A stretch of 64,000 nt of DNA from positions 446,944 through 510,943 of the forward strand of contig JADJCX010000033.1 in the NCBI GenBank assembly GCA_016703005.1, written 5' to 3'. Position 1 is the first letter of the stretch; each line of letters opens with the position of its first letter. The position numbers and the translations under genes are program-made. The notes beneath the pieces were generated by a model. That model did no database searches. It saw nothing but the letters and a program-made list of their open reading frames with translations, and had not been told where the DNA came from. This stretch comes from Flavobacteriales bacterium (lineage in GTDB: Bacteria > Bacteroidota > Bacteroidia > Flavobacteriales_F > PHOS-HE28). Below are positions 10,085 to 18,458 of the stretch, in pieces.

Positions 10085-10990
10085 CTATGCCTCCGTTAAC
10101 GCTGCCGCACCCAGGATCGCAGCATCATCATCCGGTAAGGCGGAAACAGTAAGGTCCACACGGCCCATGTAGATGTTGAGCAGCGCTCTCTGGAAGGCAT
10201 CGCGCAAGGGAGCCATCAACAGGTCGCCATTGCGGGCAATACCGCCGAAGAGAACAATGCGTTGCGGCCCGGTGACCGTAACAGCGTTCGCCAAGGCTAC
10301 GGCCAGCCATTCCACCGTGCGTTCGAAGGTGTTCAGCGCAACCACATCTCCAGCACGGGCGGCCTCGGCGATCGGCAGCACGCCGTCGCGCTTCAACACT
10401 TCCGCAGAGCCGTTCATTTCCAAATATGTCTGCCGCATGCCGCGAATGCTCACGTAGGTCTCCACGCAACCCTTCCGACCACAGGTGCATTGCCGGCCAT
10501 CGATCACCAAGGTCATGTGGCCCAACTCCCCGGCGTTGCCGTGACTTCCCAAGACCAACTGCCCATTCACGATAAATCCGCTACCGACACCGGTGCCGAG
10601 CGTTACTATCAGCAGATCCTTGTAGCCTTTACCCGCGCCGTATTTCCACTCGCCCAGTGCTGCGGCGTTGGCATCGTTGCCTAACACGGTGGTTATCCCT
10701 AGGCGATCCTGCACCATGCGCGCCAAGGGCACATCGTGCTTCCACGGCAGGTTCGGCGCCATCTCGATGATGCCGGTGTGTTGGTTGGCATTGGGGGCGC
10801 CGATGCCGATACCGGTTGTTGGTTGTTGGTTGTTGGATGATAGGCGGGCGACCTCTGCGGCAATAGCATCCGCGAAGGCGTTGTCATCCGCGTGGCCGGT
10901 CGTTGGGATGCGCGTTTGTACCAGCACCTTGCCATCCTGCACCAAACCGATCTTGGTGGTAGTGCCACCGATGTCGACGCCAGCGATCAT
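10085..10990 (-). CDS. ROK-family sugar kinase (glucokinase-like)
   Basis: A 301-residue ROK protein expected to phosphorylate glucose, mannose or a related hexose with ATP. It shows the phosphate-binding DIGGTTTKIG, the catalytic Asp in LGNDANAAALGE, the GTGVGSGFI loop, the sugar-binding Glu/His in GELGHM and the zinc-binding CTCGRKGC signature. No N-terminal helix-turn-helix is present, so it is a kinase rather than a repressor. The start at 10990 overlaps the stop of the MFS transporter gene as ATGA, which suggests coupled translation. The GH92 mannosidase follows after 9 bases, so mannose is a plausible substrate. A short in-frame GTTGTTG tandem repeat at about 10815-10840 encodes a Asn/Gln-rich surface stretch. 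Confidence 0.9.
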   Translation of the reverse strand: MIAGVDIGGTTTKIGLVQDGKVLVQTRIPTTGHADDNAFADAIAAEVARLSSNNQQPTTGIGIGAPNANQHTGIIEMAPNLPWKHDVPLARMVQDRLGITTVLGNDANAAALGEWKYGAGKGYKDLLIVTLGTGVGSGFIVNGQLVLGSHGNAGELGHMTLVIDGRQCTCGRKGCVETYVSIRGMRQTYLEMNGSAEVLKRDGVLPIAEAARAGDVVALNTFERTVEWLAVALANAVTVTGPQRIVLFGGIARNGDLLMAPLRDAFQRALLNIYMGRVDLTVSALPDDDAAILGAAALTEA

Positions 10991-12357
10991 GCCGGTACGG
11001 AAGTATGGCGCGAGCCCTTGAATCCGTACCAAGCCAAGTAGAGGTAGCAGGCCACAGGCAGCAAGAAAGAGATCTGGAGTCCGGCGCCGTCGGCGATCAG
11101 TCCTTGCAGCGGCGGTATCAATGCCCCGCCCAGGATCATCATCACAAGCAGCGAAGAACCTTGCGAGGTGTCTTCACCCAGCCCATCAATGGCGAGGGTG
11201 AATATGTTGCTCCACATGATGGAATTGAACAGGCCTATCGCGATCGCGCCCACAGCACCCATGCGCCCGATAGTCCAACCGTTAGCACAAGAAGCCCGCA
11301 CGCCGCTAGCGCGAACAGGCCAAGCGCCCGCGCCGGGTTCGGACCGGCAAGAATGAAGGCGAGCATGTTGGCAGCGATCAACACCAACAGTGGCCAGATG
11401 TGCTGGAATCCGAAGCGGTCGGAGGTGTTCAGCGCAAAGAGCAATGCGAACATGCCGAGGCCCAGCAACACCATCAGGCCGTATCGCTTCAACGGTGTGA
11501 GCGCTTTTGAGAGTGCAAGCGCACCCAGGAACCGCCCGGTCATGGCACCGCCCCAGTAGAGGCTCAGGTAGTGTTTGGCATCGCCCTCCGAAAGTCCGAG
11601 CACGTCGTTCAACCCAAGGAGACTGATGATGAGGCTGCCGATCGCCACTTCAGCCCCCACGTAGCAGAAAATGGCCACCATACCCCAACGCAGTTGCGGG
11701 TGGCGAAGGGCATCGCTCTTGACCAAGACGTTGGTGCGCGGTGGCTCAGGCAACGTGGTGCGCCCAATGACCAGCGCGAGGATCGTCAGAATGGCTGCCA
11801 GCGCCAAATAGGGTAGGCGGACCGCCGCCTCCGGAGCTGCGTTCGCGAATATCAAAGCACCTCCGATCAACGGCGCTAGGGTGGTCCCCAAAGAATTGAA
11901 GGCTTGGGCCAAGTTCAAACGACTGCTCGCGCTCTCCGAAGGACCAATGATGGCCACGAACGGATTGGCCGCTATCTGCAACACCGTGAAGCCAAGTCCA
12001 AGGATGAACAACGCCAACAAATGGGCAGCGTAGCTGTGCAGCATGGAGGCGGGCGCGAAAAGCCCACAGCCCAACGCGGACAACAACAAGCCGAACATCA
12101 TTCCACGCTTGTAGCCCATACGTTGGATGGGGTCGCCGGAAGTGCGGGACCACAACCAATAGATGAACGACCCGATGAAGTATGCCCCGAAGAAGCAGAA
12201 CTGCACCAGCAGGCTTTCCGCATAGTTCAGGTCGAAGAGTTTCTTCCAGTGCGGCACCAGCACGTCGTTGAGCACCGTGATGAACCCCCATGAAGAACAG
12301 GGACGTAAGTACCGTCATCGGCCATGCGATGGAACGCTGGCCAGTAGGGTTGGACAT
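10987..12357 (-). CDS. MFS hexose transporter (FucP/GlcP-like), two frameshifts
   Basis: Major facilitator permease of the fucose/glucose:proton symporter type, inner membrane, about 450 residues once repaired. MSNPTGQRS begins at 12357. The frame shifts at a five-base C run (12285-12289, one base too many), joining SLFFMG to FITVLNDVLVPHWK. A long stretch follows with GFTVLQIAANPFVAIIGP and LAQAFNSLGTTLAP, both typical of FucP relatives. A one-base loss near 11248 joins SGAWVLW to AIAIGLFNSIMWSNIFTLAI. The stop overlaps the ROK kinase start as ATGA. It is the first gene of the transporter-kinase-mannosidase operon and is divergent from the T9SS gene at 12454. Confidence 0.85.
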
Positions 12358-12453
12358 CGATCGAGCGGGGGTTTGTTCACAATAATAGCTGGCAGTTCGT
12401 TCGCTGAGTGACGGGCGGGTTTCTAACATTGCGCTCTCAAAACCAAACAACGC

Positions 12454-13274
12454 ATGAAACACTTTACACTTCTGGCCGGTATGGCCCTGACGCTGCCAGT
12501 AGCAGCACAGATCGCAGAGGGCAACTTCGAAGCGGGCCCAGGAAGCGCTTGGACCGAGGCTTCCACGAACTTCGGAACGCCATACTGCACCATGGCCGTT
12601 GTGCTGGAGGTGACAACCCGGTCTTCCGCCCGTTGAATGGCGACTTCTTCCTGTGGTATGGTGGTGCAGGCCCGGCGCTATGCACGCTTCCTGAGGAAGG
12701 TTCCGTTGAGCAAACCTGCACCGTTCCTGCCGGTGCGGACGTTACCCTTTCGATGTGGGTGAAGTATCCAGCTCCAGGCGCGAATGGTGATTACCTGCGC
12801 GTATTGGTTGATGGCAACGTGGTAGGCGAGATCCTGCCTTCTGACAGCAGCCTGTACGTTGAGTACACCGGTGTCGGCTTCGACATCAATGCATATGCTG
12901 GTGGGTCGCACACGATCCGCATCGAGAACATGCAGACCAGTTCCACGATCATCCAGAGCATTCTTGTGGATCAAGTGGAGATCCTGGCCGACGGTGCAAG
13001 CGTAGGTCTCTTCGACAACGAGAGCGCTCCCGGCATCCAAGTGTTCCCGAACCCAGCGAACGACAACCTGACCCTCACCTTCAACGCGTTGAGCGGTGCA
13101 GCAGCGGTTACCATCACCGACCTCAGCGGCAAGATCGTTAGCGCTGAAACCCTTGGTGAAGTGAGCCAACGCACGTTCAACTTCGATGCGAGCAACCTCG
13201 AGAACGGCGTTTACATGGTGACCATCCAGAACGGTGGCGACGTGTACACCCAGCGCGTGGTGGTGTCGCACTAA
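12454..13274 (+). CDS. secreted protein with type A T9SS sorting domain, one frameshift
   Basis: Predicted extracellular protein of about 273 residues: signal peptide MKHFTLLAGMALTLPVAAQ, a jelly-roll-like middle (LSMWVKYPAPGANGDYLRVLVDGN, HTIRIENMQ) and a C-terminal Por secretion domain (VFPNPANDNLTLTFN through GVYMVTIQNGG and a final basic VVSH tail). The signal peptide and the body lie in different frames; one missing base near 12596-12603 joins TPYCTMAV to CAGGDNPVF. The middle resembles carbohydrate-binding modules but is not specific enough to name. A strong terminator follows. Confidence 0.8.
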
Positions 13275-13296
13275 GCGAACTGTCGTTTTCTGGAAG

Positions 13297-13333
13297 GGCC
13301 CCTCGAGCCGTCGAGGGGCCTTTTCGTTTTCTT
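13297..13333 (+). terminator. rho-independent terminator
   Basis: Perfect 10-bp GC-rich stem (13297-13306 with 13311-13320) closed by the tetraloop GCCG and followed by TTTTCGTTTTC. It lies 22 bases after the stop of the T9SS protein and ends its transcript. Confidence 0.9.
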
Positions 13334-13355
13334 CGGGGCGCTAAACACCGCGCGC

Positions 13356-14420
13356 ATGACCAACGGATCCGACAGACGTCACTTCATAAAGCTTGGATTG
13401 GTCGGCACAGCGGCCATGGTAGCCGGATGCAGCACTGGCAACGGCGATCATCCGAACGATCCCGATGAGGTAAAGGGGACGAAGCCCATCTCACCGGGAA
13501 AGGGCCCCATCATCCTTAGCACATGGGACCACGGGATGGCCGCAAATGCCAAGGCCTTTGATGTACTTCAAGCCGGAGGAAGCGTGCTCGATGCCGTGGA
13601 GCAAGGTGTAATGGTGACCGAGAGCGACTTCAGCAACCGGAGCGTGGGATTGGGCGGCTTGCCCGACCGCGATGGCATCGTGACACTGGATGCTTGTATT
13701 CAGGATCACAATGGAAAGGCAGGGTCCGTGGCATTCGTTCAGCGTTTCGAGCACCCCATCAGCATTGCACGCGCTGTAATGGAGCGAACACCGCATGTGA
13801 TGTTGGCGGGAGCAGGGGCGGAGCGCTGGGCGGAAGAGAACGGTTTTGCGCGAAGGGATCTACCGATGGCGGAGGATGCGCGCAAGTCGTGGGAGGAATG
13901 GAAGGCGAAGAACCCGCTAATTCAAGCGGCTGGCGACAGTGCTCGTGTGAACGTTGAGAACCAACGCATGGGTGGCAAGGACAACCACGATACGATCGGG
14001 ATGATCGCTTTGGATGCGAACGGTCAATTGGCTGGCAGTTGCACTACCAGTGGTCTCGCCTTCAAGATCCATGGCCGCGTGGGCGATTCGCCGATCATCG
14101 GCGCAGGTCTTTTTGTTGATGGTGATGTGGGTGCCGCTTGTGCCACCGGTACAGGCGAACTCATGATCAAGATCGCCGGCAGTCATACGGTCGTTGAATT
14201 GATGCGGCAAGGGCTAGCACCGGAAGATGCCTGTCGGGAAGCCGTGGAGCGCATACTGCGCAAGAACCCGGGTATGACGGGCCAGCAGGTCGGATTCTTG
14301 GCCCTGCGTGCCGACGGGGCTTACGGCGGCTACAGCTTATACAATGGTTTCAACTTCGCACTGAACACAGCAACGGAGAACAAACTGATCGACGCGGCGT
14401 TCGCGAAGAAGTGGGAGTGA
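13356..14420 (+). CDS. N4-(beta-N-acetylglucosaminyl)-L-asparaginase (glycosylasparaginase)
   Basis: A 354-residue Ntn-hydrolase that would cleave the GlcNAc-Asn bond of N-glycan remnants. The autoprocessing nucleophile is the Thr of NHDTIGMIA (about residue 213), the hallmark HDTIG of aspartylglucosaminidases. GDSPIIGAGLFVDGDVGAACATGTGE supplies the substrate loop. The N-terminus has a twin-arginine motif (DRRHFIKLG) followed by a lipobox (MVAGC), so it is probably a Tat-exported lipoprotein, as for Flavobacterium enzymes. Together with the nearby GH92 mannosidase it hints at glycoprotein glycan use, although the two are on opposite strands. Confidence 0.9.
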   Translation: MTNGSDRRHFIKLGLVGTAAMVAGCSTGNGDHPNDPDEVKGTKPISPGKGPIILSTWDHGMAANAKAFDVLQAGGSVLDAVEQGVMVTESDFSNRSVGLGGLPDRDGIVTLDACIQDHNGKAGSVAFVQRFEHPISIARAVMERTPHVMLAGAGAERWAEENGFARRDLPMAEDARKSWEEWKAKNPLIQAAGDSARVNVENQRMGGKDNHDTIGMIALDANGQLAGSCTTSGLAFKIHGRVGDSPIIGAGLFVDGDVGAACATGTGELMIKIAGSHTVVELMRQGLAPEDACREAVERILRKNPGMTGQQVGFLALRADGAYGGYSLYNGFNFALNTATENKLIDAAFAKKWE

Positions 14421-14531
14421 AGAGGAGTTGCGTACAACCTACGCAATAAACCCGAAGACCTATGCCCCCCCCCGATCGGGCCATCTCCTTGGGAGAGGCT
14501 AGGGTGAGGTCTGTTTGGCACGGGTATGAGG
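14421..14531. repeat. REP-like hairpin remnant and C9 run
   Basis: Convergent intergenic space. It holds a run of nine C (14465-14473) and the segment ATCTCCTTGGGAGAGG followed by CTAGGGTGAGG (about 14483-14507). From memory this resembles an interspersed sequence found in many unrelated bacterial genomes. Its TCTCC/GGAGA arms form a small hairpin. The repeat identification is not verified. Confidence 0.35.
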
Positions 14532-15035
14532 TCACTGCAATTCCGTGTGCTGCTTCGGAAAATCATACCAAGCCACGGTGCCTGCACCACGCGATACAGC
14601 TGCCCATGAACCCGTTCCAAGGTCCACACGCACCATGGCGCAGGTCGGTAGTTCACCCAAGCCCCCTTCGGTCAACAACTCGCAGAATTCGCTGATGCCT
14701 GGGTTGTGCGCGAACAATGCGGCCGAACGAACGGAAGTCGGAAGTGCGTTCACGACCTCCATCCAAGTGGCTGCTGAAGCGAGGTACAGCTTCGGTTCCG
14801 CCACGATCTTCTGGGGTTGAACACCGAAGGCGAGCGCTACAGCTTGTGCCGTTGAAAAGGCCCTGATCGCCGGACTACTGACGAACAGATCAACCCGTTC
14901 TCCGCGCGCGACGAAGTGTTTGCCCATGGCAGGTGCATCGCGTAGGCCACGACCGTTCAATTCCCGGTGGAAGTCAGCTTGCAGCGGATCGCTCCAACTG
15001 CTCTTTGCGTGCCGGATGACATAGAGTGTGAGCAT
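14532..15035 (-). CDS. sixA: SixA-type phosphohistidine phosphatase
   Basis: A 167-residue histidine-phosphatase-superfamily protein of the short SixA branch. The phosphate-binding RHAKSSW opens the protein, SSPAIRAFSTAQ supplies the second arginine region and AHNPGISEF the second catalytic histidine. SixA proteins remove phosphate from phosphohistidine in phosphotransfer proteins; the bacterial substrate here is unknown. It may share a transcript with the 15104-15562 gene upstream (68-base gap). Confidence 0.85.
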   Translation of the reverse strand: MLTLYVIRHAKSSWSDPLQADFHRELNGRGLRDAPAMGKHFVARGERVDLFVSSPAIRAFSTAQAVALAFGVQPQKIVAEPKLYLASAATWMEVVNALPTSVRSAALFAHNPGISEFCELLTEGGLGELPTCAMVRVDLGTGSWAAVSRGAGTVAWYDFPKQHTELQ

Positions 15036-15103
15036 GGCAACTCATTAACCGTTGGACGATCCTCAGTGACTCACGACTCACCACTCGCTACTCACGACTT
15101 CTA

Positions 15104-15562
15104 TCAGGGCAACTGCCTGAACTGCTTCAACCCTTCAAGGATCCCCTGCATCAACACGTTGGGATCAATGCTCATGCGCAGGTTCACTTGCACCAACCGC
15201 GCGTCACTGAACTGCTCCGCCCGGCGGAAGCCCTTCGAAATGCTCAGCGAAAGTGAAGTCGGGTAGGCTCCGCTGAACAACAGGCTCAGCGCCTTGCCAC
15301 CGGCCATGCGCAAATGGTAGCGCGGATAGTCGTCGGTGCTGCTGCCCCATGTCGTGTCGTGCTCCAGGACATGGCCCATGGCTTTCAAGTCCGCAGCCCA
15401 TTGGTCCATTACGTAGTAGAGAACGTCCTCCAAGAAAACGGCCGGGTCGGTCGGTAGCTGGTGTTGGCGTTGGTCAGGAGCAGCGTAGTGGCGTGAGCAG
15501 GCTTGGCGCAGAGCCACCAGCAGCTCGTCCAGCTGGGAAGTAAAGGTCAACGTTTCGGTCAA
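15104..15562 (-). CDS. hypothetical protein, 152 aa
   Basis: Soluble, mixed alpha/beta protein with no signal peptide, membrane segment or motif I recognise. The start is a TTG at 15562, the only start codon before an upstream in-frame stop. The gap to sixA (15036-15103) holds imperfect GACTCAC repeats. Codon use looks like that of its neighbours, so it is a real gene. Function unknown; possible co-transcription with sixA. Confidence 0.65.
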   Translation of the reverse strand: MTETLTFTSQLDELLVALRQACSRHYAAPDQRQHQLPTDPAVFLEDVLYYVMDQWAADLKAMGHVLEHDTTWGSSTDDYPRYHLRMAGGKALSLLFSGAYPTSLSLSISKGFRRAEQFSDARLVQVNLRMSIDPNVLMQGILEGLKQFRQLP

Positions 15563-15657
15563 AGCGATCTCGTCTTCAGTTCAGGGGGCAACTTATTCGC
15601 ATGGAGCATGCGATGCCACACCGTTGACGGATCGTTTTTGCACGATCGATCCAACGA

Positions 15658-18312
15658 TCACGCCTTCACCTTCCGAACGCCCTTCGTCGAATTGCCATTG
15701 CTCCGCTCCGCTTCGTCGATCGGTTTGCGGAATACGATGTTGCCGTCGAACACATCGATCACTTGTTGGACCCCTGTCTCAACCGTACCGGAGATGATCT
15801 GTCGGCTCAACTCGTTGAGCAGCTCGCGTTGGATCATGCGCTTGATCGGTCGCGCGCCGAACTGTGGGTCGTAGCCGGTCTCGGCAATGTGATCCACGAG
15901 TTGTTTGCTCGGCGTGAGATGGATGTCCTTCTCTTCCAGTTTGCGCATGAGTGCTGCGAGCTGCAGTTCCACGATCGCTCGCACATCAGCGTGCGTCAGC
16001 GGACGGAACACAATGGTCTCATCAATGCGGTTCAGGAATTCCGGGCGCACCGTGCGGCGCAGCAGGTCCAGGACTTCACGTTTCGTGCGCTCGATCACCT
16101 CATCGCTGTTGCTCGCATCCATCCGTTCGAAGTTCTCCTGGATCACCGCGCTACCGATGTTGCTCGTCATGATCACGATGGTGTTCTTGAAGTTCACCAC
16201 GCGGCCCTTGCCGTCGGTGAGCCGACCATCATCGAGCACCTGCAGAAGTACGTTGAATACATCAGGGTGTGCCTTTTCGATCTCGTCCAGCAACACCACG
16301 CTGTAAGGCTTGCGGCGTACAGCCTCAGTCAGTTGGCCACCATCATCGTGACCGATGTAGCCGGGAGGCGCACCGACCAATCGGCTCACCGTGTGGCGCT
16401 CTTGGTATTCGCTCATATCGATGCGCACCATGGCGTTGTCGTCGTTGAAAAGGAATTCCGACAGTGCTTTGGCCAGTTCGGTTTTCCCGACTCCCGTAGT
16501 GCCGAGGAAGATGAACGAACCCACTGGGCGCCGTTCGTCACCCAGCCCACTGCGGCTCCTGCGAACGGCATCCGCGACAGCACGCACTGCTTCGTCTTGG
16601 CCGATGACGCGCTTTTCGAGTTCCTGTTCCAAGCGCAACAGCTTGGTGCGTTCCGCTTCCATCATGCGGCTCACGGGAATGCCGGTCCAGCGCGCGACAA
16701 CGTTCGCGATCTCCTCCACATCCACTTCCTCCTTGATCATCTTCTGTCCGCCGTGCATCGCAGCGAGTTCAGCCTTCGCCGCAGCCAAGGCATCCTCGGT
16801 TTCCTTCATGCGGCCATAGCGTAGTTCCGCAACCTTCCCGAAATCGCCGTCGCGCTCAGCCTGTGCAGCGTCGAATTTCAATTGTTCGGCGCGCTCCTTC
16901 GCCTCGTTCATCTTCAACACCAACGCGCGCTCAGCTTGCCAGCGGGCTTTCAGCCCATCGCGCTGGCCACTTAAGTCGGCAAGTTCCTTGTTCAGGTCAG
17001 TGAGCTGCGCCTCGTCGTTCTCGCGTTTGATGGCCTCGCGTTCGATCTCGAGTTGCATGATGCGCCGTTCGATCTCATCCAGCGCTTCAGGCTTGCTGTT
17101 CATTTCCATGCGCAACTTGCTGGCGGCTTCATCCATCAGGTCGATGGCCTTGTCGGGCAGGAAACGATCGGTGATGTACCGCTGGCTGAGTTCAACCGCA
17201 CTGATTATCGCAGCATCCTTGATCAGCACTTTGTGATGGTGCTCATATTTCTCTTTCAAGCCGCGAAGGATGCTTATCGCGTCTTCGCGATCGGGCTCAT
17301 CCACGTTCACCTTTTGGAAACGGCGTTCCAACGCTTTGTCCTTCTCGAAGAACTTCTGGTATTCGTTCAGCGTGGTGGCTCCGATGGCCCGCAGTTCACC
17401 ACGTGCCAATGCTGGCTTCAGGATGTTGGCGGCGTCCATAGCGCCTTCACCGCCACCCGCGCCCACCAAGGTGTGGATCTCGTCAATGAAGAGCACGATG
17501 TTGCCTTCGGCACTGATCACCTCTTTCACAACGGCTTTCAGGCGTTCCTCGAATTCGCCTTTGTACTTGGCGCCTGCCACCAACGCACCCATGTCGAGGC
17601 TGAACACCTGTTTGCTCCGTAGATCATCGGGCACATCGCCGTTGCTGATGCGCTGGGCGATGCCTTCGGCGATCGCGGTCTTACCAACGCCCGGCTCACC
17701 GATGAGGATCGGATTGTTCTTGGTGCGCCGACTGAGGATCTGCAGTGTTCGGCGGATCTCCTCATCTCGGCCGATCACCGGGTCGAGCTTGTTCTCCCGG
17801 GCCAAGAGGTTAAGGTTCTTCGCGTACTTGTTCAGCGCGTTGTAACTGTCCTCTTGGCTCTGGCTTGTAACGCGCTCGCCTTTGCGCAAATGCTTGATCG
17901 CCGCGATCAAGTCCTTACGCGTAATACCGTTGTCCTTGAGCAGTTGCGCGGTGGTGTCCGTACCGTCGAGTATGCCGAGCAGTAAATGCTCAACGCTCAC
18001 GTACTCATCCCCGAATTCTTTCAAAGAGCCGATGGCTTTCTGCATGGCCGTGGCTGCTGTCCGGCTCAATTGGCCTTGGTCGCCGCCCTGCACCTTCGGG
18101 TAGCCTGCAACGATGCGGTCAAGTGCTTGCACGAGCGCTGGAAGGTTCGCGTTCAGCTTCTTCAACAGGAAAGGAGCAACGTCCTTGTCAACTTCCAGTA
18201 TTCCCTTCAACAGGTGCCCGTTCTCGATCGCTTGCTGGCCATTGGCCATTACGTAGCGTTGCGCCTGTTCGACGGCTTGTTGGCTACGAAGGGTGAATTT
18301 GTTCAGGTCCAT
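15658..18312 (-). CDS. clpB: ATP-dependent disaggregase ClpB
   Basis: An 884-residue AAA+ chaperone, full length for ClpB. It has the Clp N-domain (residues 1-145), the first ATPase with Walker A GEPGVGKT and Walker B LFIDEIHTLVGAGG, the coiled-coil M domain (about 410-525, rich in Glu/Lys/Arg), the second ATPase with GTTGVGKTEL and VVLLDEIEKAH, and the C-terminal D2 small domain. It rescues aggregated proteins with DnaK after stress. A short basic tail (NGNSTKGVRKVKA) extends past the usual end. It is transcribed alone, divergent from the large T9SS gene. Confidence 0.97.
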   Translation of the reverse strand: MDLNKFTLRSQQAVEQAQRYVMANGQQAIENGHLLKGILEVDKDVAPFLLKKLNANLPALVQALDRIVAGYPKVQGGDQGQLSRTAATAMQKAIGSLKEFGDEYVSVEHLLLGILDGTDTTAQLLKDNGITRKDLIAAIKHLRKGERVTSQSQEDSYNALNKYAKNLNLLARENKLDPVIGRDEEIRRTLQILSRRTKNNPILIGEPGVGKTAIAEGIAQRISNGDVPDDLRSKQVFSLDMGALVAGAKYKGEFEERLKAVVKEVISAEGNIVLFIDEIHTLVGAGGGEGAMDAANILKPALARGELRAIGATTLNEYQKFFEKDKALERRFQKVNVDEPDREDAISILRGLKEKYEHHHKVLIKDAAIISAVELSQRYITDRFLPDKAIDLMDEAASKLRMEMNSKPEALDEIERRIMQLEIEREAIKRENDEAQLTDLNKELADLSGQRDGLKARWQAERALVLKMNEAKERAEQLKFDAAQAERDGDFGKVAELRYGRMKETEDALAAAKAELAAMHGGQKMIKEEVDVEEIANVVARWTGIPVSRMMEAERTKLLRLEQELEKRVIGQDEAVRAVADAVRRSRSGLGDERRPVGSFIFLGTTGVGKTELAKALSEFLFNDDNAMVRIDMSEYQERHTVSRLVGAPPGYIGHDDGGQLTEAVRRKPYSVVLLDEIEKAHPDVFNVLLQVLDDGRLTDGKGRVVNFKNTIVIMTSNIGSAVIQENFERMDASNSDEVIERTKREVLDLLRRTVRPEFLNRIDETIVFRPLTHADVRAIVELQLAALMRKLEEKDIHLTPSKQLVDHIAETGYDPQFGARPIKRMIQRELLNELSRQIISGTVETGVQQVIDVFDGNIVFRKPIDEAERSNGNSTKGVRKVKA

Positions 18313-18458
18313 GGTTATGAGTCTTGGTCGCTCTTGCGGCGCGCTCGTCGATCGAAGATCATACCGCTCCCCAAAGGCTACGTGGATCGCGCCGTTCCGT
18401 CATCATTTCAGACGATGACCTGTCACATCGACCGGGCGTGGCTTAGTTTCCGGTCGCA

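Noticed and set aside
10815..10840. GTTGTTG tandem repeat within the ROK gene
   Set aside because: Short, in frame, codes for an Asn/Gln-rich loop; no sign of slippage or a regulatory role.
15063..15097. GACTCAC-like imperfect repeats
   Set aside because: Too short and irregular for a CRISPR or direct-repeat element; left as a minor spacer oddity.
15633..15657. Hairpin with GATCGT/ACGATC arms after clpB
   Set aside because: Stem is short, AT-balanced, with no T-run on the clpB strand; not called as a terminator.
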